DNA of 64,000 nt from Photobacterium pectinilyticum (GTDB lineage: Bacteria > Pseudomonadota > Gammaproteobacteria > Enterobacterales > Vibrionaceae): assembly GCF_024357955.1 (NCBI RefSeq), contig NZ_JANEYT010000003.1, positions 1 to 64,000 of the forward strand. The letters run 5' to 3'. The notes under the pieces were generated by a model. That model was not told the origin of the DNA. It saw only the letters and a program-made list of their open reading frames with translations, and made no database searches. Below are positions 16,721 through 25,635 of the stretch, piece after piece. The translations under genes were made by a program, and so were the position numbers. Position 1 is the stretch's first letter; each line of letters starts with the position of its first letter.

Positions 16721-17989
16721 ATGAGAATCAGGCCAAGTATTCGGATCTACTTTTTGGTGGCTATGCTGCTCACTGGTACGGTTACTATTGGCGTTCTTAC
16801 CGTTACAGCTGTTAGGTACTTCTTTTCCGGCATGGACTCCGCCATGACGGAGTTTTTTCGCTCTCAGGTTTCCGAGCTACCACTAGGTGAAAAAAATACG
16901 CCGTTACAAATGGATGAACTAACCATTGCATCAAAGTGGGAGGACCTACCGCAACAGATCCAGGATAACTGGCACGCTGATGCTCTGGATCCTGGTCAAT
17001 TGCATAAAAAAATAGGAGGCACAGCCATTTTTTCGCCGCCTGAATTTGGCTACTTTGTGATGAAAGTGGTTAGAGAGGAACAAGTCCGCTTTATCTCATT
17101 AGTGCTGGATGATTTTGAGACACATAAGCGTTTAAATGAAGAGGTACCACCGTTCTTCTACATTATCCTTACCGGATTGGCTGCTATTGTTTTTTTTGCG
17201 CTGGTACTGCTAGTGGTGCAAAGAAAGATATCTTCACCAGTCGAACGTTTAAGAGATTGGGCGAAATTGTTAGACAAAGAGCAGTTAACTCAGCCTGTAC
17301 CAAATTTTCATTACAGCGAACTTAACTCCCTTGCTGGGCTTATTAAATCCAGCTTGAGCTCAGTACAAGAAAGCTTGGAGCGGGAGCAGCGCTTTCTCGG
17401 TTATGCCAGCCATGAACTGCGTACACCTATCGCTGTTACCCGCACTAATAGTGAACTGCTACGTAAGATGATTACCAAGCAAATTGCACCAGATAAGCAG
17501 TTAGAGGTACTAGATAGGATCGATCGGGCCGTTTTTACGATGACTGACTTAACAGAAACCCTGCTTTGGTTAAATCGCCATGAGGGCAAGGTGCTACCGA
17601 GTCGCAGCCTTAAAGTGGGCGAGTTGATAACGCAAATTGAATCTGAGCTTCATTATCTACTTCAGGGCAAGCTGGTGGATGTTCATATCAGCGTTGATGA
17701 GACTGAAATGGTGTTACCTGAAGGACTTTGTCGTATCGTCATGACAAACCTTATTCGCAATGCTTTTCAACACACCCACCATGGTGAGGTTGTCATTGAA
17801 CAGAACGGTAATCAAATTTCTATTGTTAATCACAATTTTAATGCGCCAAAAGTGCAGGATGACTTGGGCTTCGGCCTTGGGTTAGAGCTTACCCAGCGGC
17901 TTATTTCCCAATACGGATGGCAGTATCACACCATACAATCAAACGATGGATGGCGAGTAGAAGTGGTGTTTGATAGCGCTTTTGAATAA
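16721..17989 (+). CDS. Sensor histidine kinase, partner of the upstream regulator
   Basis: A 422-residue membrane kinase. Membrane segments lie at about 10-32 and 145-166 and flank a periplasmic sensor of about 110 residues with no recognised fold. A HAMP-like linker follows, then the HisKA domain with phospho-accepting His231 in SHELRTPIAV, and an ATPase domain with NLIRNAFQH (N box) and DLGFGLGLEL (G box). The catalytic parts are complete. It is translated right after the response regulator. The signal is unknown; a membrane-active or toxic compound would fit the neighbouring efflux scar. Confidence 0.94.
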   Translation: MRIRPSIRIYFLVAMLLTGTVTIGVLTVTAVRYFFSGMDSAMTEFFRSQVSELPLGEKNTPLQMDELTIASKWEDLPQQIQDNWHADALDPGQLHKKIGGTAIFSPPEFGYFVMKVVREEQVRFISLVLDDFETHKRLNEEVPPFFYIILTGLAAIVFFALVLLVVQRKISSPVERLRDWAKLLDKEQLTQPVPNFHYSELNSLAGLIKSSLSSVQESLEREQRFLGYASHELRTPIAVTRTNSELLRKMITKQIAPDKQLEVLDRIDRAVFTMTDLTETLLWLNRHEGKVLPSRSLKVGELITQIESELHYLLQGKLVDVHISVDETEMVLPEGLCRIVMTNLIRNAFQHTHHGEVVIEQNGNQISIVNHNFNAPKVQDDLGFGLGLELTQRLISQYGWQYHTIQSNDGWRVEVVFDSAFE

Positions 17990-18100
17990 ATGTTCTGGAT
18001 AACTTGATTTAATATTAATACGTTATCTTATCTGCGCATAAGTTCGGAACACTGAAAATTTGAGCGCACAAACTCGAAATAAGTGTAGACGTGACATTTA

Positions 18101-18850
18101 TCACTTAAATGGACTTGGGCTATGACCATGGATAGGCTCGCCTGTAACTGGATGAGTGAAGTAAATATCGCTGGCATGGAGCATTAAGCGCTGTGAGACG
18201 TCATTAGCTTCAGAGCTGTTGCTGATATTAGGGCTGTTATAAAGATCACAACCTAAAATAGGGTGGCCAATTTCAAGGCTATGGATCCGCAATTGATGGG
18301 TGCGACCTGTAAGGGGGGTGTATTGCACTAACGTTCTAGGGGGATTACCCAATCGACTAATTACCTGATAGTCACTAATGGCACTTTTCCCCGTACAGTG
18401 GCAAATCTTTACACGGGGAAACAACGTTTTATCTTTAGCAATAGGGGCAGATATTTGACCACCGTCAGCTTCAACCCACCCCGCTAACATAGCCAGATAG
18501 CGCTTTTGTACCGTCCGTGCTTGAAACTGTTTATTCAGATTCTTAGATGCAGCATGGTTAAGCCCCACCACCATAATGCCAGAAGTTCCTAAATCTAGCC
18601 GATGTGGTAACTTAGCATCCTCAAAAGCAGGCGTTGCTTTTTTAGTCTGCGTAGCGTCTTGACCGTTAACTAAACGGTAATGCACTGAATCCCAATTAAG
18701 CGGGTTTTTACCCGATAAACTTAACAAACCACTCGGCTTGTTAATCAATAAAATATCATTATCTTGATAAAGGATCTTTACCCTAGCCAGACACTCAGGT
18801 GCCACAAAAGTATCAATTATTTCATTCGTAGAGGAGTCAGATATAGACAT
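18101..18850 (-). CDS. RluA-family pseudouridine synthase
   Basis: A 249-residue enzyme that isomerises uridine to pseudouridine in rRNA or tRNA. The catalytic Asp lies in HRLDLGTSGIMVV; other family marks are INKPSGLLSLSG at the start, KRYLAMLAGWV, and the late GRTHQLRIHSLEIGHPILGC. There is no N-terminal S4 domain, so it resembles RluA more than RluC or RluD. The target base cannot be read from sequence. It converges on the histidine kinase gene. Confidence 0.93.
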   Translation of the reverse strand: MSISDSSTNEIIDTFVAPECLARVKILYQDNDILLINKPSGLLSLSGKNPLNWDSVHYRLVNGQDATQTKKATPAFEDAKLPHRLDLGTSGIMVVGLNHAASKNLNKQFQARTVQKRYLAMLAGWVEADGGQISAPIAKDKTLFPRVKICHCTGKSAISDYQVISRLGNPPRTLVQYTPLTGRTHQLRIHSLEIGHPILGCDLYNSPNISNSSEANDVSQRLMLHASDIYFTHPVTGEPIHGHSPSPFK

Positions 18851-18990
18851 TTAAGGGCCCTGATGTACTAAAGAGGGAAGGTTTATATAATAGATGGGTT
18901 AAGTTGACCACTACTTTGTCGGTAAATTGGTTGCTTTGCAATGGCAGAGATTATCTGGAATTTCTCAGCCTCTTTTCATCAAAGGAAAAA

Positions 18991-19029
18991 ATTGAAAAAT
19001 AAAAAGCGAACCTACTTGGGTTCGCTTTT
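18991..19029 (-). terminator. Terminator, probably of the glyA-gcvH-gcvP operon
   Basis: On the minus strand GCGAACC-CAAGTA-GGTTCGC is followed by a run of T interrupted by one A. It lies about 220 bases after the gcvP stop, with the MITE-like element in between, and also before the RluA-like gene on the same strand. It works partly on the plus strand too (GCTTTTG). Confidence 0.8.
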
Positions 19030-19048
19030 GTTCTTCTGCTCTTATCAA

Positions 19049-19210
19049 ATACCAACCTACATTAATATTTGATCAGTCTTGCAGGTTAAAATCGCTGTTC
19101 TCTACGTTAGATATTTTGTAATTAGAGCCACTAGTTACTGCAATATCTGCCTTGATAACAACGATTTTTCCAGTGCAAGTACTTGATCAACTACTTATCC
19201 AGATTGGTAT
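19049..19210. mobile_element. 162-bp palindromic MITE-like element
   Basis: The whole 162 bases form one long imperfect inverted repeat: ATACCAA at the left end and TTGGTAT at the right, with arms that match over about 75 bases each (both pass through TTGATCA, CTTGCA, AAAATCG, TGTT and AGATATT in the same order). It has no coding capacity. TA at both tips fits a TA-targeting (IS630/mariner-like) mobiliser, though that is inference. A 48-bp copy made only of the two outer ends is at 37447-37494. It sits in the 3' untranslated region of gcvP and would fold strongly in the RNA. Confidence 0.8.
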
Positions 19211-19248
19211 AAGCTGTTATCCAACTTGATATGACATGATCAACAACC

Positions 19249-22146
19249 CTAGTCTTCGATGTAGCTCTCGATGCTTGGGCAAGAACATACCAAGTTACGG
19301 TCACCGAACACGTTATCAACGCGGTTTACGGTTGGCCAGTACTTCGAGTCTTTGGTTTGTGTCGATGGGAAGCAAGCAAGCTCGCGGCTATAACTGCGGT
19401 TCCACTCGGTTTCCATGATATCGGCTTGAGTGTGTGGCGCATTAACCAGCGGGTTGTCTTGTAGATCCCATTCGCCGTCTTGTACACGGGCGATTTCATG
19501 ACGGATTGCAATCATCGCATCACAGAAGCGATCTAGCTCGGCAATGTCTTCTGATTCCGTTGGCTCAATCATTAGCGTGCCTGCAACAGGGAACGACATG
19601 GTTGGCGCGTGGAAACCGTAGTCCATCAGACGTTTGGCAACATCTTCTTCTGAAATGCCTGACGCTTCTTTGATTGGGCGAATATCGATAATACATTCGT
19701 GTGCAATACGGCCATGAGTACCACGGTATAGAACCGGGTAGTGCGGACGTAGACGCTCCATCACGTAGTTAGCGTTCAGAATCGCTAGCTTGGTTGCTTC
19801 AGTCAGTCCCGTTTCACCCATCATTGCAATGTAAGCGTAAGAGATTGGCAGAATAGACGCTGAACCAAGATCTGCGGCTGATACCGCGTATTGTTGCTGC
19901 TCTGCTTCTGTGTTCTCAACGTGACCCGGGAGGAATGGGGCAAGGTGAGATTTAACTCCGATAGGTCCCATTCCTGGGCCACCTCCACCGTGTGGAATAC
20001 AGAAGGTCTTGTGTAGGTTCAGGTGAGAAACGTCAGAACCAATGAACCCTGGGCTAGTTAGGCCAACCTGTGCGTTCATGTTGGCACCGTCTAGGTACAC
20101 TTGACCGCCAGCCTCATGAACAAGCTCACACACTTCCTGTACGGCTTCTTCATAGACACCGTGGGTAGAAGGGTAGGTGATCATGATGCATGACAGGTTA
20201 TCACGGTGTTTTTCGATCTTCGCTTTCAAATCGTCAACATCGATGTTGCCTTGGTCATCACAGCCAACAACCACAACCTTCATCGATACCATGGCAGCAG
20301 ATGCTGGGTTGGTACCGTGAGCAGAGCTTGGGATTAAACAAACATTACGGTGTGCATCGCCATTGGCTTCATGGTAACGCTGGATAGCGATAAGACCGGC
20401 ATATTCACCTTGAGCACCAGAGTTAGGCTGTAGTGAGAACGCATCGTAGCCGGTGATTTCACACAGCATTGTCGATAGGTTATCGGCTAGCTCAGCGTAG
20501 CCTTTGGCTTGGTCTGCAGGTGCGAATGGGTGCAACTGACCAAATTCAGGCCAAGTGACCGGGATCATCTCTGCTGCAGCATTTAGCTTCATGGTACAGC
20601 TGCCCAGCGGGATCATGCCGTGGGTCAGTGAATAATCTTTGTTTTCCAGCTTCTTCATGTAACGCATCATAAGCGTTTCACTGTGGTATTGGTTGAATAC
20701 TGGGTGTGTCAGGTATTGGCTGGTACGACGGCAGCTTTCTGGGATAGCCGCAAATTCGTCACTGGCGATGTCTGCAGTGAACATGGATGCTTTCAGGTTG
20801 TCACCGCTGAAGATTGCCAATAGGTCTTCGATGTCAGCCACTTTAGTGGTTTCGTCGATACTTATACCTAGCTGTCCGCTATTTTCATTAGAAGCTGGGT
20901 ACTTACGTAGGTTGATACCCGCATCAAGTGCCTTGTTGTAGAACTCAGTGGTTTTCTTGCCTGTGTTCAGAGTTAGGGTATCGAAGAAGCTGTCGTTTGC
21001 TAGTTCAATGCCCGAGTTGCGCAGGCCAGCAGCTAGGATTGCCGTTAGATGATGTACGCGGTGGCCGATCTTACGTAGGCCTTCGGGACCATGGTATAGC
21101 GCATAGAATGCAGCCATGTTGGCAAGCAGAGCCTGAGCGGTACAGATGTTCGATGTCGCTTTTTCGCGGCGGATGTGCTGCTCACGGGTTTGCATTGCCA
21201 TACGAAGTGCTTGGTTGTCACGGGAGTCTTTAGACACACCAATAACACGGCCAGGCATTGTACGCTTATGTTTATCTTTCGTTGCCATGAAGCCAGCGTG
21301 TGGGCCACCAAAGCCCATCGGTACGCCGAAGCGTTGTGCTGAACCAATCACGACATCTGCGCCCATTTCACCCGGCGCTTTTAGTAGGGTAAGTGCGAGA
21401 AGGTCTGATGCCACCGCCACTAAGGTCTTCTTGGCGTGTGCGGTTTCGATAATATCAGTCAGATCTTGAATATTACCGGTTGTTCCAGGGTATTGAACCA
21501 AAGCACCGAATACGTCGTGTTTATCGAGATCTAGAATATCACCGCGGATGATCTCAATACCGATGTAACCAGCACGAGTCAGGACAACGTCAACGGTTTG
21601 CGAGTGCAATTCGTTAGAAACGAAGAACGCCTTGCTCTTGTTTTTGCTAGCACGCTGGCACAAAGTCATCGCTTCAGCCGCTGCGGTTGCTTCATCCAAT
21701 AGGGATGCGTTGGCTAGCTCCATACCGGTCAGGTCCATGATCATCTGCTGGTAGTTAAGCAGTGACTCAAGACGACCTTGGGAAATTTCAGGTTGGTAAG
21801 GCGTATAAGCGGTGTACCAACCTGGATTTTCCAATATGTTGCGTAGAATAACGTTCGGAGTAAAGGTGTTGTAGTAACCCTGACCGATATAGCTGCGGTT
21901 GATGATGTTCTTGCTGGCAATAGCTTTAAGTGAGGCCAGCATATCCGCTTCGCTTTGAGGCAGGTCGAGCTGCATAGGCTCAGGTAGGCGAATTGCTGCC
22001 GGAACCGTCTCATCGATTAGCTGATCAACGCTTGATACGCCGATGGTTTCCAGCATGATTTTTTGTTGTACCGAATCTGGGCCATTGTGGCGGCCTGCAA
22101 ATTCCATATCGTCACTTAATGCATTTAGAAGAGTCATGTCGGTCAT
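19249..22146 (-). CDS. gcvP: Glycine dehydrogenase (decarboxylating), P protein
   Basis: Decarboxylates glycine and passes the aminomethyl group to the lipoyl arm of GcvH; cytoplasmic and PLP-dependent. The 965-residue length is that of the single-chain P protein, with both halves present. The N-terminus has FAGRHNGPD, the PLP Lys lies in [19 protein letters not shown], and other conserved parts are [13 protein letters not shown] and [20 protein letters not shown] precedes the ATG by 6 bases. It is the third gene of glyA-gcvH-gcvP, separated from gcvH by a perfect 12-bp hairpin. Expression is probably governed from the glyA promoter by the divergent XRE-cupin regulator. Confidence 0.98.
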   Translation of the reverse strand: MTDMTLLNALSDDMEFAGRHNGPDSVQQKIMLETIGVSSVDQLIDETVPAAIRLPEPMQLDLPQSEADMLASLKAIASKNIINRSYIGQGYYNTFTPNVILRNILENPGWYTAYTPYQPEISQGRLESLLNYQQMIMDLTGMELANASLLDEATAAAEAMTLCQRASKNKSKAFFVSNELHSQTVDVVLTRAGYIGIEIIRGDILDLDKHDVFGALVQYPGTTGNIQDLTDIIETAHAKKTLVAVASDLLALTLLKAPGEMGADVVIGSAQRFGVPMGFGGPHAGFMATKDKHKRTMPGRVIGVSKDSRDNQALRMAMQTREQHIRREKATSNICTAQALLANMAAFYALYHGPEGLRKIGHRVHHLTAILAAGLRNSGIELANDSFFDTLTLNTGKKTTEFYNKALDAGINLRKYPASNENSGQLGISIDETTKVADIEDLLAIFSGDNLKASMFTADIASDEFAAIPESCRRTSQYLTHPVFNQYHSETLMMRYMKKLENKDYSLTHGMIPLGSCTMKLNAAAEMIPVTWPEFGQLHPFAPADQAKGYAELADNLSTMLCEITGYDAFSLQPNSGAQGEYAGLIAIQRYHEANGDAHRNVCLIPSSAHGTNPASAAMVSMKVVVVGCDDQGNIDVDDLKAKIEKHRDNLSCIMITYPSTHGVYEEAVQEVCELVHEAGGQVYLDGANMNAQVGLTSPGFIGSDVSHLNLHKTFCIPHGGGGPGMGPIGVKSHLAPFLPGHVENTEAEQQQYAVSAADLGSASILPISYAYIAMMGETGLTEATKLAILNANYVMERLRPHYPVLYRGTHGRIAHECIIDIRPIKEASGISEEDVAKRLMDYGFHAPTMSFPVAGTLMIEPTESEDIAELDRFCDAMIAIRHEIARVQDGEWDLQDNPLVNAPHTQADIMETEWNRSYSRELACFPSTQTKDSKYWPTVNRVDNVFGDRNLVCSCPSIESYIED

Positions 22147-22235
22147 GGTTCTTTCCTGAACAGTTACTACCTATTGCATTGAGCATATTGCAATAGTTAA
22201 TGGTCATCGAGTAGTTGAGCTATTACATGTTATGA

Positions 22236-22265
22236 GGGCTTTCAGGTGAAATAACCTGAAAGCCC
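22236..22265 (-). promoter_or_regulatory. Intercistronic hairpin between gcvH and gcvP
   Basis: GGGCTTTCAGGT (22236-22247) is perfectly complementary to ACCTGAAAGCCC (22254-22265) across a 6-base loop, starting 7 bases after the gcvH stop. There is no T run on either side, so it is more likely an RNA-stabilising or partial-attenuating structure than a full terminator. It would protect the glyA-gcvH part of the message and so set different amounts of H and P protein. Confidence 0.7.
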
Positions 22266-22272
22266 GGCTCAA

Positions 22273-22653
22273 TTAGTCTTCGTCGATGGTCGCAAGGTAT
22301 TTTTCGCCGTCGATCAGTTTAGAGAGTTCCTCTACATCCTGAACTTTGATTTTAGCAATCCAGCCGCCTTCGTATGGTTCTTCGTTTACAAGCTCTGGGC
22401 TGTCTTCCAGCTCTTCGTTGATTTCAACGATTTCGCCTGTAACAGGTGCGTAGATATCAGATGCAGCTTTGACTGACTCAACAAGAGAGAAAGATTCGCC
22501 TGCTTCTGTTGAATCGCCAACTTCTGGAAGGTCAACAAATACAACATCACCTAGAAGGCCTTGAGCGTGGTTAGATATACCCATAGTGATAGTGCCGTCA
22601 CCATTGTCTAGTACCCATTCGTGGCTTTCAGCGAACTTCAGTGTATTTTCCAT
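22273..22653 (-). CDS. gcvH: Glycine cleavage system H protein
   Basis: Lipoyl carrier of the glycine cleavage system, shuttling the aminomethyl intermediate from GcvP to GcvT. The 126-residue protein has HEWV near the start, [20 protein letters not shown], and the lipoylated Lys62 in [16 protein letters not shown]. The start at 22653 has AAGGAG 7 bases upstream; upstream in-frame codons carry no family similarity. It sits between glyA and gcvP, with strong hairpins on either side. Confidence 0.98.
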   Translation of the reverse strand: MENTLKFAESHEWVLDNGDGTITMGISNHAQGLLGDVVFVDLPEVGDSTEAGESFSLVESVKAASDIYAPVTGEIVEINEELEDSPELVNEEPYEGGWIAKIKVQDVEELSKLIDGEKYLATIDED

Positions 22654-22702
22654 TAAAAACTCCTTGCGCAATCTTTCCGCAGATTTTATTAATTGTTTCA
22701 GT

Positions 22703-22720
22703 GGCCGGTCGGTGCCGGCC
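22703..22720 (-). promoter_or_regulatory. Intercistronic hairpin between glyA and gcvH
   Basis: GGCCGG (22703-22708) pairs perfectly with CCGGCC (22715-22720), extendable by neighbouring G-C pairs, in the gap between glyA and gcvH. No T run follows on the minus strand. It may be a processing or stability element. Confidence 0.55.
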
Positions 22721-22766
22721 GCTAGGTCAAAAAACGAGGTCAATAAAACAGATTGTACTTGTTAAC

Positions 22767-24062
22767 TTATTGGTAAAGAGGGAAGCGGCTGCAAAGCTTC
22801 TGAACCTGTTGCTTCACTTTTTGCTCTACAGCGCTGTTGTCTTCAGGGTTTGCTGCCAAACCGTCAAGTACATCGCCTATCCATTGACCAATTTGTTTGA
22901 ATTCGTCAGCACCAAAGCCTCGGCTTGTGCCAGCAGGTGTACCTAGACGAATACCCGATGTCACCATTGGTTTTTCAGGATCAAAAGGTATACCGTTTTT
23001 GTTACAGGTAATGCCGGCACGCTCGAGCGCTTCCTCTGCTTGGTTACCTTTAAGGCCTTTTGGACGAAGGTCTACAAGCATCAGGTGGGTGTCGGTTCCG
23101 TTAGTCACAATGTCACAACCGCGAGCTTGCAGGACTTCGGCCAAGACTTTCGCGTTGTTGATCACATTCTTGATATATAACTTAAATTCTGGCTCTAGCG
23201 CTTCACCTAGAGCAACGGCTTTACCCGCAATAACGTGCATTAGCGGGCCGCCTTGAAGGCCTGGGAATACCGCTGAATTTATCTTCTTATTGATGTCTTC
23301 GTGGTTGGTCAAGATCATGCCGCCACGAGGGCCACGCAATGTTTTGTGCGTTGTCGTCGTAACAACGTGGGCATGAGGAATAGGGCTAGGATGTTCGCCA
23401 GAAGCAATAAGGCCAGCAATATGGGCCATATCCACCATGAGAAATGCACCCACTTCATCGGCAATGGCACGGAACTTAGCAAAATCGATTACACGAGGAA
23501 TGGCCGAACCACCGGCAATGATCATTTTCGGCTTGCTTTCGATAGCAATCTGACGTACTTGCGCGTAATCAATTTCGCAAGTCTCTTTATCGACACCGTA
23601 TTGAACAGCATCAAACCATTTGCCAGAGAGAGCAGGGCGCGCACCGTGTGTTAGGTGGCCACCCGCATCCAAGGACATACCCAAGATAGTGTCACCTGGC
23701 TGAAGTAGGGCCAGCATTACGGCACCATTGGCTTGTGCGCCAGAGTGTGGCTGAACATTAACGTACTCACATTGGAAAAGCTGCTTGGCGCGGGCAATAG
23801 CGATGCGTTCAACTTCGTCGACATGCTCACAACCACCGTAATAACGGCGTCCCGCATAACCTTCGGCATACTTGTTGGTTAGACAGCTACCTTGGGCTTG
23901 CATGACCGCTTTTGACACAATGTTCTCAGAGGCAATTAACTCAATCTGCTGGTTTTGGCGGGCTAGTTCGGCGGCAATGCCAGCGTTTACTGCACCATCA
24001 ACCTCAGCAAGGTGGGTTGAGAAGAACACTTCTAAATCGTGGTTTTGGTATGAAGCTTTCAT
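22767..24062 (-). CDS. glyA: Serine hydroxymethyltransferase
   Basis: Interconverts serine and glycine, loading one-carbon units onto tetrahydrofolate. The PLP Lys lies in [15 protein letters not shown]; the N-terminal [20 protein letters not shown] and [20 protein letters not shown] are diagnostic. At 431 residues it is about 14 longer than the usual 417, mainly at the N-terminus. It is the first gene of the glyA-gcvH-gcvP operon. Vibrionaceae normally have a second, housekeeping glyA elsewhere; this copy is probably the inducible one tied to glycine breakdown. Confidence 0.97.
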   Translation of the reverse strand: MKASYQNHDLEVFFSTHLAEVDGAVNAGIAAELARQNQQIELIASENIVSKAVMQAQGSCLTNKYAEGYAGRRYYGGCEHVDEVERIAIARAKQLFQCEYVNVQPHSGAQANGAVMLALLQPGDTILGMSLDAGGHLTHGARPALSGKWFDAVQYGVDKETCEIDYAQVRQIAIESKPKMIIAGGSAIPRVIDFAKFRAIADEVGAFLMVDMAHIAGLIASGEHPSPIPHAHVVTTTTHKTLRGPRGGMILTNHEDINKKINSAVFPGLQGGPLMHVIAGKAVALGEALEPEFKLYIKNVINNAKVLAEVLQARGCDIVTNGTDTHLMLVDLRPKGLKGNQAEEALERAGITCNKNGIPFDPEKPMVTSGIRLGTPAGTSRGFGADEFKQIGQWIGDVLDGLAANPEDNSAVEQKVKQQVQKLCSRFPLYQ

Positions 24063-24292
24063 TTCGCGTTATCCTCTAATCGCGCTCTTAAAGGTATCCC
24101 TTGTTCCGAGCCAAAGCGTATATCGTTGTTATGGATAGTCCTTGTTAAACGTTGCTATTTATCAGTAATACGTGTTGAGTACCGCATCACCCCTAACAAC
24201 TGCATAACATGCCTTACTATAAATAGCCGATTAAACGAAAATTTCCAATAGTGGAATATCATGTACTTTAATGGTCATAATTTTACGCAAAC

Positions 24293-24327
24293 GTTTGCCT
24301 TTTGCAAACTAAATTTCTAATATGGTG
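24293..24327. promoter_or_regulatory. Operator-like motif, copy 1 (glyA side)
   Basis: GTTTGC-N5-GCAAAC is a perfect 6-bp inverted repeat, continued by TAAATTTC and then AATATG. The same composite (inverted repeat, then ACTAAATTTC, then AATATG) recurs at 24511. It probably binds the XRE-cupin regulator. Confidence 0.55.
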
Positions 24328-24510
24328 TTAACTTTTTTCTAAAGAATACTGAATAATTCACTGTGGCAAAAAAGTTAAATGTGTGTCTTATTCCTTGTTG
24401 TATATGGGGTCGAGACGTTCTACAGAGCATTTACAAATAGGTGTGTGAACTGGCTGATTGTGAGTGTATCTTTGTGAGATTGGGTAGTGTGATTGGTTGA
24501 AAATCGGCCT

Positions 24511-24544
24511 GTTTCCTTTAGGAAACTAAATTTCAAATATGATG
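24511..24544. promoter_or_regulatory. Operator-like motif, copy 2 (regulator side)
   Basis: GTTTCC-TTTA-GGAAAC is a perfect inverted repeat followed by TAAATTTC and AAATATG. It differs from copy 1 by one base of spacing and a few substitutions. It lies about 90 bases before the regulator ATG, suiting autoregulation. Confidence 0.55.
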
Positions 24545-24634
24545 CATTGGTCATATTTTTTTTACCGATGAGCTTTTAAGTTTCCGGACCTCTATGCCAG
24601 AATGAAATGAACGCCGTTACCAGGGAGGGACGTA

Positions 24635-25270
24635 ATGAGTGACGAACAACAGGTTGATGTATACCCATCTATGACCGTCGTGAAAGAGTTTGAATCTGAA
24701 AAGGCAGACAAAATTGAGCCAATGCAATTAGGAAAAAGGCTCAAGGAAATCCGTATGGCGCATGGCTTGACGCTTGAAGAAGCCAGTAAGCGGACTGGAT
24801 TGGCTCGCTCTACGTTATCTAAGATTGAAAATGAGCAAATTTCACCAACCTTTCAGGCGATGCAAAAGCTCGCTAGTGGGTTGGAGATTGATATTCCACA
24901 ACTTTTTGCTCCACCTAAGCAACTGAAAGCCACAGGACGCAGGGATATTACTCGAAAAGAGCAGGGTAAGCCGCACCCAACCACAACTTATGAACATGAG
25001 CTTTTGGCTACTCAGTTGACCAATAAAAAGATGATGCCCTTTAAATCAAAAGTACGGGCACGGGCTTTTGAAGACTACAGCGATTGGATCCGTCATGATG
25101 GTGAAGAGTTTCTGTTGGTACTCGAAGGGGATATTACTTTTTATTCAGAGTTTTATGAACCGGTCACATTAAACCAAGGTGACTCAGTTTATTACGATGC
25201 CAATATGGGACACATGCTGACTTCTCTTAGCGAAGACGATGCTTTGATATTGTGGGTGACCGCTTCATAA
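24635..25270 (+). CDS. XRE-family regulator with cupin domain
   Basis: A 211-residue transcription factor. Residues about 28-85 are a helix-turn-helix of the XRE type (LGKRLKEIRMAHGLTLEEAS and then SRSTLSKIENEQ-like spacing); residues about 135-208 are a small cupin barrel (HDGEEFLLVLEGDITFYSE, LNQGDSVYYDANMGH) that should bind an effector. The architecture is that of PuuR-like regulators of amine and amino-acid catabolism. Lying between glyA-gcvHP and gcvT, it is the likely controller of glycine cleavage, with glycine or a derivative as effector. GGGA precedes the ATG. Whether it represses or activates cannot be told. Confidence 0.93.
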   Translation: MSDEQQVDVYPSMTVVKEFESEKADKIEPMQLGKRLKEIRMAHGLTLEEASKRTGLARSTLSKIENEQISPTFQAMQKLASGLEIDIPQLFAPPKQLKATGRRDITRKEQGKPHPTTTYEHELLATQLTNKKMMPFKSKVRARAFEDYSDWIRHDGEEFLLVLEGDITFYSEFYEPVTLNQGDSVYYDANMGHMLTSLSEDDALILWVTAS

Positions 25271-25439
25271 GTGACGCCGTCACGGGCTGGGTGAGGCCCG
25301 AATCTGTTCAGAGCAGTAAACACGTCTTGTTCTTAGCTTGTTTAGCTGCCAGTGTCTCGGTTTTTCAGGGTCATATAGTGATGCTCTGATTGTTAACGCT
25401 ATTGATGGTTTTAACATTTGATGTGCCGCAAGTCGAAAG

Positions 25440-25470
25440 GAGGAACTTAACAATAGGTTCCTCTTGTTTT
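25440..25470 (+). terminator. Probable terminator of the regulator gene
   Basis: GAGGAAC (25440-25446) pairs perfectly with GTTCCTC (25457-25463) and is followed by TTGTTTTG. The stem is modest and the T run broken, so termination may be partial. Confidence 0.5.
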
Positions 25471-25536
25471 GAAAAAATGTTAATTCGAGAAACTTTAACC
25501 TGTGGTTCAAATGTGTGATGTTGCACGGTTGAATGA

Positions 25537-25559
25537 TAGGAAACTTTGTTTACTATAAG
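25537..25559. promoter_or_regulatory. Operator-like motif, copy 3 (gcvT side)
   Basis: TAGGAAACTTTGTTTAC shares the GGAAACT-N3-TTT core of the two motifs beside glyA and is itself a near-inverted repeat. It lies about 80-100 bases before gcvT, where a promoter should be. Similarity to copies 1 and 2 is weaker than theirs to each other. Confidence 0.35.
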
Positions 25560-25635
25560 AAACCATGTCTAACATGGTTGTAACAGCTGATATGGAGTAT
25601 CGCCGCTTTGCTCGCGGTGTATGGAGTAAAATCGT

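Larger units (their letters stand above)
24063..24634. promoter_or_regulatory. Divergent control region between glyA and the XRE-cupin regulator
   Basis: A 572-base A/T-rich region between two divergent genes. It holds two related operator-like sites (24293-24327 and 24511-24544), one on each half, and a further perfect inverted repeat, TTCCA-ATAG-TGGAA, at 24243-24256. I found no glycine riboswitch pattern. No small open frame with a good ribosome site was seen. Confidence 0.6.
25271..25635. promoter_or_regulatory. Leader region of gcvT
   Basis: 365 bases between the regulator gene and gcvT. It contains GTGAC-GCC-GTCAC right after the regulator stop, a CAGAGCA (25309-25315) that pairs with TGCTCTG (25382-25388) over a distance, a hairpin terminator-like stem at 25440-25463 and an operator-like site at 25537. 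I looked for a tandem glycine riboswitch and did not find its conserved core. Confidence 0.4.

Noticed and set aside
25271..25635. Glycine riboswitch before gcvT
   Set aside because: Bacterial gcvT leaders often carry one, but the conserved core sequences of the tandem glycine aptamer are not present; only unrelated hairpins were seen.
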